Part shown: in pieces, positions 1-5,589 of the stretch | How positions within the stretch are numbered: the stretch's first letter is position 1 | Layout of the letters: every line of letters starts with the position of its first letter | Assembly: GCA_019090405.1 (NCBI GenBank) | Contig: JAHRVZ010000019.1 | Span: 1-6,403, forward strand | Origin: Paracoccaceae bacterium | GTDB taxonomy: Bacteria; Pseudomonadota; Alphaproteobacteria; Rhodobacterales; Rhodobacteraceae | DNA: 6,403 bases | Direction: 5' to 3' | Notes under the pieces: model-generated | Databases searched by the model: none | The model's input: the letters and a program-made list of their open reading frames with translations, nothing else | Told to the model about the DNA's origin: nothing | Translations under genes and position numbers: made by a program

Positions 1-32
1 TCTCGATTGTTGCGTTCAAGACCGTCCCAATA

Positions 33-49
33 CCACGCAGATCGCGTGG
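33..49 (-). terminator. Small GC-rich hairpin just after mutM; weak terminator candidate
   Basis: Two perfectly complementary 6-base arms, CCACGC at 33-38 and GCGTGG at 44-49, enclose a 5-base loop. The hairpin begins 6 bases past the mutM stop in the mutM reading direction. No T-run follows it on the minus strand, so an intrinsic terminator is only weakly supported; it could also be a 3'-end stabilising stem or chance. Nothing else is recognisable in 1-55: there is no start codon with a ribosome-binding site and no tail of another gene that I can identify. Confidence 0.3.
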
Positions 50-55
50 ATCAAG

Positions 56-907
56 TCATCTTTGACATTGTCCACAATAGAACGAAGATCGTCCGGACTG
101 AACGATTCTTTGCACGGTCCCGTTACAACCGCTGGTTCGGCAGGGTTCATCCTCGCGCCCATAGACATCGAAACTGTGCTGAAAATATCCAAGTTCTCCA
201 TCAGCTTGGCGAAAATCATTCAGCGTTGATCCTCCGGCCTGAATAGCATCACTCAACACGTCGCGAATGATCGGAACCAATGCGCCAACTCGTTTCGGTG
301 CAATCTGACCGGCCTTGCGACGTGGCGACACGCCGGCACGAAACAAGACCTCACAAACGTATATATTGCCTAATCCAGCCACGATTCTTTGATCCAAGAG
401 CGCCGATTTGACCGGAGCGTTCTTAGCCTTGAACGCCTCAATCAGGTGGTTTTCACTGAAATCATTGCCCAAAGGCTCGGGTCCAAGGACTGCCAGCAGT
501 TTGTGTTCATCCGATTTGTCGGTCGGCATCAGATCCATCGACCCAAACCGACGTGCATCATTAAAGGTGATGCGTGCGCCGCTATCCATATGCAACACCA
601 CATGGTCGTGTTTCTCAGTCGGCGGATGGTCGCGCACGAACTGCCCCAGCGGATCACCTGACACGGTCATGCGCCCGGACATGCCCAAATGGATCAACAG
701 TGTTTCACCCCCGGACAGGTCAATCAGAATATATTTCGACCGCCGCCGCAACCGTAGCACGGTTTGCCCGGTCAGCCGGTCCGCCATACGATCCGGGAAC
801 GGCCAGCGCAGACCGGGCCGGTTAACATCCGCCTGCGCGATAATCCGGCCTTCCATTGCGGGGGTAAGACCGCGACGCACTGTTTCAACTTCTGGCAATT
901 CGGGCAT
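56..907 (-). CDS. mutM: Formamidopyrimidine-DNA glycosylase (MutM/Fpg)
   Basis: A bifunctional base-excision repair enzyme that removes 8-oxoguanine and formamidopyrimidines from DNA and nicks the abasic site by beta,delta-elimination. The 283-residue protein, of normal family length, begins MPELPEVETV; after Met removal the proline is the Schiff-base nucleophile, followed by the catalytic glutamate. Other family residues are visible: Lys58 in RRRSKY, Met76 in HLGMSG, Arg119 and Phe121 in DARRFG, the helix-two-turn-helix region (about 140-230, including GLGNIYVCEVLFRAG), and a C-terminal zinc finger with Cys256, Cys261, Cys278 and Cys281 plus Arg273. The first cysteine pair is spaced Cx4C, as in other alphaproteobacterial homologues I know, not Cx2C as in E. 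coli. An in-frame ATG at 934 would add nine residues and bury the catalytic proline, so the start at 907 is chosen. No clear Shine-Dalgarno is seen. The gene is transcribed divergently from ubiE. Confidence 0.97.
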   Translation of the reverse strand: MPELPEVETVRRGLTPAMEGRIIAQADVNRPGLRWPFPDRMADRLTGQTVLRLRRRSKYILIDLSGGETLLIHLGMSGRMTVSGDPLGQFVRDHPPTEKHDHVVLHMDSGARITFNDARRFGSMDLMPTDKSDEHKLLAVLGPEPLGNDFSENHLIEAFKAKNAPVKSALLDQRIVAGLGNIYVCEVLFRAGVSPRRKAGQIAPKRVGALVPIIRDVLSDAIQAGGSTLNDFRQADGELGYFQHSFDVYGREDEPCRTSGCNGTVQRIVQSGRSSFYCGQCQR

Positions 908-933
908 ATCTGCAGCCAATCCAATGGGCCGCA

Positions 934-961
934 TTGTGCCTGCCCCTCAACAGCCTATAAC
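934..961 (+). promoter_or_regulatory. Candidate promoter for ubiE-ubiB-hydrolase operon
   Basis: TTGTGC at 934-939 (the TTG half of a -35 box) and TATAAC at 956-961 (five of six matches to TATAAT) are separated by 16 bases. A transcript would start near 968, leaving about 24 bases of leader before the ubiE ATG at 992. The -10 is good and the -35 is only a half match, so this is a prediction. It lies in the 84-bp gap shared with divergent mutM. I did not find an equally good pair for mutM on the opposite strand. Confidence 0.4.
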
Positions 962-991
962 AAGGGCGAAATTCCAAAACGGCAACAGCTC

Positions 992-1744
992 ATGTCACAG
1001 TTATCTGATAAAACGACTCATTTCGGCGCTGAAACGATCCCCGAGGCAGACAAAGCCGGCCGGGTGCAGGGGGTATTCAGTTCGGTTGCCTCAAAATATG
1101 ACGTGATGAACGACGTCATGAGCGTCGGCATCCACCGTATCTGGAAAGATGCGATGATGGATTGGCTGGCACCGCGTGCGGGGCAAAAGCTGCTGGATGT
1201 GGCCGGTGGGACGGGCGACATTTCATTCCGCTTTCTCAAACGTGCTGGTTCAGGTCATGCCACTGTGTTGGACATAACCGAACCAATGTTGGTCGAAGGG
1301 CGTCAGCGCGCCGAAGCCAACCAGATGGCTGACAGTCTGGATTGGGTCGTCGGCGACGCCATGGCGCTGCCGTTTGAGGACAACACATTTGATGTCTACA
1401 CCATCAGCTTTGGCATTCGGAACGTCACCCGCCCGCAAGAGGCGCTGAACGAAGCCTTTCGCGTTCTGCGCCCCGGAGGCCGTTTGATGGTTCTGGAATT
1501 TAGCCATCTTCCCAATCCGGGCCTACAAAAAGCCTATGATCTTTATAGCTTTAACGTCATCCCGCGCATGGGCAAATTGATCGCCAATGACTATGACAGC
1601 TATCAATATCTGGTCGAATCGATCCGCAATTTTCCGGATCAGGACAGGTTTCTGGATATGGTGCGCACAGCCGGGTTTGAGAACGCCAAATACCGCAATC
1701 TAAGCCTTGGCATCGCCGCCCTACATTCCGGTTGGAAAATCTGA
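992..1744 (+). CDS. ubiE: Demethylubiquinone/demethylmenaquinone C-methyltransferase UbiE
   Basis: A SAM-dependent methyltransferase that C-methylates the quinone ring, giving demethoxyubiquinol-type intermediates in ubiquinone synthesis and menaquinol where menaquinone is made. It acts in the cytoplasm on membrane quinone precursors. The 250-residue protein has normal length and is a class I Rossmann methyltransferase: UbiE signature KYDVMNDVMS at 35-44, SAM motif I LLDVAGGTGD at 67-76, the ribose-binding acid Asp94 in LDITEPML, GDAMALPF at 121-128, the family motif FGIRNV at 140-145, and RVLRPGGRLMVLEFS near 157-171. The C-terminus (LGIAALHSGWKI) is typical. The start at 992 fits homologues; the open frame continues upstream to 764 only because it overlaps antisense mutM. 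The ribosome-binding site is weak. The stop is one base before the ubiB ATG, which implies cotranscription and translational coupling. Confidence 0.97.
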   Translation: MSQLSDKTTHFGAETIPEADKAGRVQGVFSSVASKYDVMNDVMSVGIHRIWKDAMMDWLAPRAGQKLLDVAGGTGDISFRFLKRAGSGHATVLDITEPMLVEGRQRAEANQMADSLDWVVGDAMALPFEDNTFDVYTISFGIRNVTRPQEALNEAFRVLRPGGRLMVLEFSHLPNPGLQKAYDLYSFNVIPRMGKLIANDYDSYQYLVESIRNFPDQDRFLDMVRTAGFENAKYRNLSLGIAALHSGWKI

Positions 1745-1745
1745 C

Positions 1746-3272
1746 ATGCGTGGACCACACAATATCTGGCGTCTGATCCGAACAGGCGCAACACTGGAAC
1801 GCACGGGCGCGATGAACGTGGTGCTGGACGCGTTTGAAGCACCACCATTGCTGCGTTTTGTTGCCCATGCTTTGGGAAAACCGTTTGTCTGGCTTGGCTA
1901 CAAAGGCGACCCTGATATGCCGCCCGCCACACGTGCGCTGACGGCATTGGGTCCGGCCTATATCAAGTTCGGCCAGGTTCTGTCGACCCGCCCGGATGTG
2001 GTCGGTGATGATCTGGCCCAGCATTTACGGATATTGCAGGATAAACTGCCACCCTTTGCAACCGATCTGGCACGCGCTGAGGTGGAAAAGGAACTGGGCT
2101 TCCCCGTAGACGAAGTTTTCTCAGAGTTCAGCGAGCCGATTGCGGCAGCTTCGATTGCGCAGGTCCATCATGCACGCGTCCGGGAAACTGGCGAAGAAGT
2201 CGCGGTCAAAGTCCTACGCCCCAATATCGAACGTGACTTTCGCAAAGACATCGACGCCTTCTATTTCGCTGCCAGAATTATCGAGATGTTCGCACCTGCC
2301 GCCCGGCGCCTAAAGCCAATGGATGTCATCGAGCATTTCGATGGCGTCGTGCGCGGCGAGCTAGATCTGCGCCTCGAAAGCTCTGCCGCATCCGAATTTG
2401 CCGACAACACCAAAAACGATCAGGGGTTCCGGCTGCCAGTGATTAACTGGGCTTTGTCTGGCCGTCGTGTAATGACTTTAGGTTGGGCTGATGGGGTGTC
2501 ATTGGGTGACAATGACGCCATTGATGCGGCCGGACATGATCGCAACCTGCTTGCCGACCGGGTAATGGAGCTGTTTTTGTCCCATGCCCTGCGTGATGGG
2601 TATTTCCATGCGGATATGCATCAGGGCAATCTGAAAGTTGCGCCAAATGGCGACATTATTGCCTATGATTTTGGAATCATGGGCCATATCAACGAATACA
2701 CCCGCCGTGTTTACGCCGAAATCCTGTTTGGCTTTATCCAAAAAGATTACAAACGCGTCGCCGAAGTGCATTTTGAGGCCGGTTATGTGTCCGCAGATCA
2801 GGATGTTGACGAATTTGCCCGTGCCCTGCGCGCCGTGGGTGAACCTATTTTTGGCGTTGATGCCACCGGGATTTCGATGGGACGGTTGCTCAGCTATTTG
2901 TTCGAAGTGACTGAACGGTTTGGCATGGAAACCCGCACCGAACTGATTTTGTTGCAACGCACGATGGTTGTGGTCGAAGGTGTGGCGCGGTCACTTAATC
3001 CACATATCAACATCTGGGAAGTCGCCAAACCTGTGGTTGAGGATTACATCAAACAATCCATCGGTCCGCGTGCAGTCCTGTCTGATCTGACAAAAACAGC
3101 GCGGGTTCTGGCCCGGTTTGGACCGCGCCTGCCACAACTGGTCGAAGCCGCATTGGTTCGCCAGGCCCACAACGAGGATTCGCCCCGAACGCGTTGGCGC
3201 CTAATTCGGCCTGCTTTGGTTGGTGCAGTTTTTGGGGCTTTGCTGGTGATTGGTATTCAACTGCTGACTTAA
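1746..3272 (+). CDS. ubiB: UbiB, ABC1/ADCK-family atypical kinase-like ATPase of ubiquinone biosynthesis
   Basis: UbiB is required for ubiquinone synthesis. Members of this atypical protein-kinase-like family behave as ATPases thought to help extract or present hydrophobic quinone precursors at the membrane. The 508-residue protein carries the full family signature: KxGQ motif at 74-77 (YIKFGQVLSTRPD), an alanine-rich nucleotide loop AAAS at 133-136 followed by IAQVH, invariant Lys155 in VAVKV, ExD motif Glu205/Asp207, HADxHxGN at 288-295, and DFG at 308-310. The C-terminus, about 488-508, is one hydrophobic helix that probably anchors the protein in the inner membrane. The start at 1746 is one base after the ubiE stop, with a weak GGAA at 1734-1737 about 8 bases upstream. 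All key motifs are intact, so it is probably functional. Its position right after ubiE supports the ubiquinone assignment over other ABC1 proteins. Confidence 0.96.
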   Translation: MRGPHNIWRLIRTGATLERTGAMNVVLDAFEAPPLLRFVAHALGKPFVWLGYKGDPDMPPATRALTALGPAYIKFGQVLSTRPDVVGDDLAQHLRILQDKLPPFATDLARAEVEKELGFPVDEVFSEFSEPIAAASIAQVHHARVRETGEEVAVKVLRPNIERDFRKDIDAFYFAARIIEMFAPAARRLKPMDVIEHFDGVVRGELDLRLESSAASEFADNTKNDQGFRLPVINWALSGRRVMTLGWADGVSLGDNDAIDAAGHDRNLLADRVMELFLSHALRDGYFHADMHQGNLKVAPNGDIIAYDFGIMGHINEYTRRVYAEILFGFIQKDYKRVAEVHFEAGYVSADQDVDEFARALRAVGEPIFGVDATGISMGRLLSYLFEVTERFGMETRTELILLQRTMVVVEGVARSLNPHINIWEVAKPVVEDYIKQSIGPRAVLSDLTKTARVLARFGPRLPQLVEAALVRQAHNEDSPRTRWRLIRPALVGAVFGALLVIGIQLLT

Positions 3273-3276
3273 AGGA
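3271..3276 (+). promoter_or_regulatory. Ribosome-binding site of the hydrolase, overlapping the ubiB stop
   Basis: AAAGGA at 3271-3276 is 5 bases before the ATG at 3282 and shares its first two bases with the TAA stop of ubiB (3270-3272). The spacing favours the ATG at 3282 over the in-frame ATG at 3288. The overlap indicates that the hydrolase is translated from the same mRNA as ubiB. Confidence 0.7.
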
Positions 3277-3281
3277 CTGAC

Positions 3282-4916
3282 ATGCTAATGTTCTTTCTCC
3301 GCTCATTTTCGGTTGTTGGCCTCGTCATTGGTCTGGCTTTTTTCAGCGCTTCGCTGACGCCATCCCTGTTGCCCCGCATCCCGTTAGTGCAGGGTGTGTT
3401 GTCCGGATTGGTATTTGCGGTTGGTTATGGTGTCGGCAAACTGGCGCACTGGTTGTGGCTGTTTCTGGAAATCCGCGAAGTTCAGGGCAAAGTCGCCCGA
3501 ATTATCGGCATAATTCTCGTACTGCTTACGACCGGGACGGCAATCGCAACATTGGCCCGCATGAGCGTCTGGCAAAACTCGATCCGCGATCTGATGGGTA
3601 TGGCCGAAATCGAATCGGCATATCCGATGTCTGTGCTGGGCTTTGCAGTCGTTACCGCCATTCTGATCATGCTGATAACCCGCGTCCTGATCTGGTTCGC
3701 AAACAAAGCCATAACGCAGGTCAATCGCGTGTTACCGCACCGCATTTCGGTTGCTCTTGGCGTTCTGCTTATCGCTTTTGTGGTGGCCACAGCGATGAAC
3801 AAATTGGTCATTTCAACGGCGCTTCACGCATTGGATGAAATGTTTGCTGCAATTGATGAAATCACCGATGAAGGCGCTGACGAACCCGCAGGGTTTGGCG
3901 ATAGCCTGATCCATTGGGATGACATAGGCCGCAATGGCAAACGGTTTTTAACGGATGGCCCGAACAAGGACGACATCGCCGCAATGACCGGACGCGCCGC
4001 CAAACAACCGGTTCGTGTAATTGCAGGCTATAACACCGCCGAGACATTTGAGGAACGCGCCGAAATCGCGGTTGCCGAACTGGACCGTCAGGGCGGGTTT
4101 GAGCGCAAAGTGCTGATTGTCGCGACGCCAACCGGCACCGGCTGGCTTGACCCGTCCGCCATTCAGCCAGTGGCGTACCTGCATGATGGTGATCTTGCGA
4201 TTGTGTCGACGCAATATTCGTATTTGCCAAGTTGGCTGACCCTGATGGTTGACCCCGCTGTGTCACGCGAATCGGCAAAGGCGTTGTTTGACGCGGTTTA
4301 TGCCCGTTGGAGCACGATGCCCGAAAACAATCGGCCACAGCTTTACTTGTTTGGTCTAAGCCTTGGCGCGCTTGGCTCCGAAGATTCAGCCGATTTGATC
4401 TCGCTCTTAAGCGATCCGATCAACGGAGCATTGTGGACTGGTCCCCCCTTTGCCAGCACGATCTGGCCAAAGGTAACAGCGGCCCGAAATCCCGGCTCAC
4501 CCGAATGGCGACCGTTGTTTCGTGACAGTTCGCTGATACGCTTTATGACCCATGACGGATTTACACCGGGGATGCCCACGCAATGGGGTCCGATCCGCAT
4601 CGTCTATTTACAGCACCCCAGCGACCCGATGAGTTTCTTCTCACCCAATCTTGCCTTTTCAACCCCTGATTGGCTGGGATCGAACCGTGGCCCGGATGTC
4701 TCGTCCTATTTTGACTGGTACCCGTTGGTGACATTTTTTCAGGTTGGGTTTGATATCCCGATGGCAACGACAGTTCCCCCCGGATATGGGCATACATTCA
4801 CCCCGGCCAGCTATATCGACGCATGGCTGGCGGTCACGGCTCCGGACAACTGGACCAAAGACGATACCAAGCGTCTGAAAGAGCAGTTTGCCGACTTTAA
4901 TCCTTCGCCGATTTGA
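3282..4916 (+). CDS. Membrane-anchored alpha/beta-hydrolase, COG4425 / Abhydrolase_9 family (formerly DUF2319)
   Basis: A 544-residue protein of unknown physiological role. The N-terminal half has about five hydrophobic segments (near 4-25, 37-62, 72-94, 114-140 and 155-177) and the family-type motif SLTPSLLPR at 24-32, matching the membrane part of this family (Abhydrolase_9_N). The rest resembles the Abhydrolase_9 domain: RVIAGYNTAET at 245-255, TPTGTGWLDP at 282-291, and a nucleophile elbow GLSLG at 358-362 with Ser360 as probable nucleophile. Asp448 (HPSDP) and His504 (GYGH) are my candidates for the other triad residues, by position only. Basic residues lie in the loops after segments 2 and 4, which suggests an N-in topology with the catalytic domain in the periplasm. 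The substrate cannot be read from sequence. Its start lies 9 bases after the ubiB stop with a good ribosome-binding site, so it belongs to the ubi operon. No mobile-element border is seen on either side. Confidence 0.88.
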   Translation: MLMFFLRSFSVVGLVIGLAFFSASLTPSLLPRIPLVQGVLSGLVFAVGYGVGKLAHWLWLFLEIREVQGKVARIIGIILVLLTTGTAIATLARMSVWQNSIRDLMGMAEIESAYPMSVLGFAVVTAILIMLITRVLIWFANKAITQVNRVLPHRISVALGVLLIAFVVATAMNKLVISTALHALDEMFAAIDEITDEGADEPAGFGDSLIHWDDIGRNGKRFLTDGPNKDDIAAMTGRAAKQPVRVIAGYNTAETFEERAEIAVAELDRQGGFERKVLIVATPTGTGWLDPSAIQPVAYLHDGDLAIVSTQYSYLPSWLTLMVDPAVSRESAKALFDAVYARWSTMPENNRPQLYLFGLSLGALGSEDSADLISLLSDPINGALWTGPPFASTIWPKVTAARNPGSPEWRPLFRDSSLIRFMTHDGFTPGMPTQWGPIRIVYLQHPSDPMSFFSPNLAFSTPDWLGSNRGPDVSSYFDWYPLVTFFQVGFDIPMATTVPPGYGHTFTPASYIDAWLAVTAPDNWTKDDTKRLKEQFADFNPSPI

Positions 4917-4926
4917 TTTTACTGGA

Positions 4927-4956
4927 TTGACAGCAGCGCCCGGCCCGACCAAACAT
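4927..4956 (+). promoter_or_regulatory. Candidate promoter of the XRE-cupin regulator
   Basis: TTGACA at 4927-4932 is a perfect -35 consensus in the 45-bp gap after the hydrolase. Eighteen bases further is AAACAT (4951-4956), a poor -10 with three matches. If both are used, transcription would begin about 4962-4964, at or next to the regulator ATG. The -35 is the strong part of this call and the -10 is weak. No terminator hairpin separates the regulator from the hydrolase, so read-through from upstream is also possible. Confidence 0.35.
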
Positions 4957-4961
4957 CCGCT

Positions 4962-5528
4962 ATGGTGGAAAACTCCGACGATATACTGATACGCCTGCCG
5001 GCCCGTCTGAAAGAGGCGCGCCGTAAGCAGGGATTGTCACTGGACGCGGTGGCCAATTTGTCAGGGGTATCCCGCTCAATGGTCAGCCAGATTGAGCGTG
5101 GCAATAGCAGCCCGACCATTGCAACCTTGTGGAACCTGACCCGCGCCCTGCAGGTCGATTTTGCTGGCTTGCTGGACGATGATACTGACAGCGACCGCAT
5201 TGAAATCCTGCGTGCAAGCGATGTGCCAACCATTGATAACATAGGGCAGGGTTGCCGTATCCGCATTTTGTCACCCCCCGAAGAGGCCGGCCAACACGAA
5301 GTTTATGAACTTGATTTTGATGCAGGTGGATCACTAACCAGCCAGCCCCATTCCCGTGGCACGCGCGAGTACCTGATTGCCAACAGCGGCACCCTGACTG
5401 TTACATCCGGCACAGCAACGCAGCAGATAGGTGCGGGTGATACAGCACGCTATAACGCCGACGTCGTCCATGCCATCACGGCAATAAATGGCCCCGCAAC
5501 AGGCCTGTTGATCGTCAAAAACGCCTAA
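4962..5528 (+). CDS. XRE-family transcriptional regulator with C-terminal cupin domain
   Basis: A 188-residue cytoplasmic DNA-binding regulator of the common HTH-plus-cupin type, the same layout and length as PuuR-like regulators. Residues about 16-68 form an HTH_3 domain: helix LKEARRKQG, turn, AVANLSGVS, recognition helix SRSMVSQIERG (37-47), then SPTIATLWNLTRAL. An acidic linker (DDDTDSD, 72-78) precedes a cupin_2 fold at about 108-187, in which His130 (QPHSRG), Glu136 and His170 sit at the usual cupin metal/ligand positions, followed by the GAGD turn at 157-160. The effector is unknown. It lies 61 bases upstream of kbl on the same strand, so local control of threonine catabolism is a reasonable inference, unproven. 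No purine-rich Shine-Dalgarno precedes the ATG. The start fits the HTH position; no earlier in-frame start is supported. Confidence 0.9.
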   Translation: MVENSDDILIRLPARLKEARRKQGLSLDAVANLSGVSRSMVSQIERGNSSPTIATLWNLTRALQVDFAGLLDDDTDSDRIEILRASDVPTIDNIGQGCRIRILSPPEEAGQHEVYELDFDAGGSLTSQPHSRGTREYLIANSGTLTVTSGTATQQIGAGDTARYNADVVHAITAINGPATGLLIVKNA

Positions 5529-5531
5529 TCA

Positions 5532-5571
5532 ATTTCTTCTATTTCGGAATCTGTTCCACTATGTTAGAAAT
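5532..5571 (+). promoter_or_regulatory. Imperfect 40-bp dyad upstream of kbl; candidate operator
   Basis: In the 61-bp gap between the regulator and kbl, three pairs of inverted arms share one centre (between 5551 and 5552): ATTTCT (5532-5537) with AGAAAT (5566-5571), AT (5541-5542) with AT (5561-5562), and GGAA (5546-5549) with TTCC (5554-5557). The gaps between arms are three bases on each side and four at the centre, and 12 of 20 positions pair. This is the shape expected of an operator for a dimeric or tetrameric HTH protein. A hairpin terminator is less likely because the stem is interrupted and AT-rich. No good -35/-10 pair was found in the gap. Confidence 0.45.
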
Positions 5572-5578
5572 GACGTAT

Positions 5579-5583
5579 AGGAG
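5579..5583 (+). promoter_or_regulatory. Ribosome-binding site of kbl
   Basis: AGGAG at 5579-5583 lies 6 bases before the ATG at 5590. It is the strongest Shine-Dalgarno in the window and fixes the kbl start. Confidence 0.8.
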
Positions 5584-5589
5584 ATTCCC

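Noticed and set aside
948..989. CAACAGC repeated at 948-954 and 983-989 in the mutM/ubiE gap
   Set aside because: A 7-base direct repeat 35 bases apart is easily due to chance, and it has no symmetry or relation to a recognisable promoter element.
764..991. A 76-codon N-terminal extension of ubiE
   Set aside because: The extension overlaps mutM on the opposite strand, has no homology to UbiE, and the protein from 992 already begins as in homologues.
408..1106. A 232-codon plus-strand open frame antisense to mutM and running into ubiE
   Set aside because: It is the shadow of mutM: no family features, no ribosome-binding site, arginine/serine/proline-rich composition typical of an antisense frame, and it overlaps the well-supported starts of mutM and ubiE.
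1557..2024. A 155-codon minus-strand open frame across the ubiE-ubiB junction
   Set aside because: It lies antisense to two genes with intact motifs, and its cysteine/arginine-rich sequence shows no recognisable domain.
3862..4338. A 158-codon minus-strand open frame inside the hydrolase gene
   Set aside because: It is antisense to a conserved catalytic region, with biased arginine/serine-rich composition and no start signal; a shadow.
3273..4916. The hydrolase gene as a recently inserted foreign gene
   Set aside because: Its base composition and codon use look like the neighbours by eye, there are no repeats or transposase remnants at the borders, and it is tightly spaced to ubiB.
5560..5565. 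TATGTT as a -10 box for kbl
   Set aside because: No acceptable -35 is found 16-18 bases upstream, so a promoter inside the dyad cannot be supported from sequence alone.
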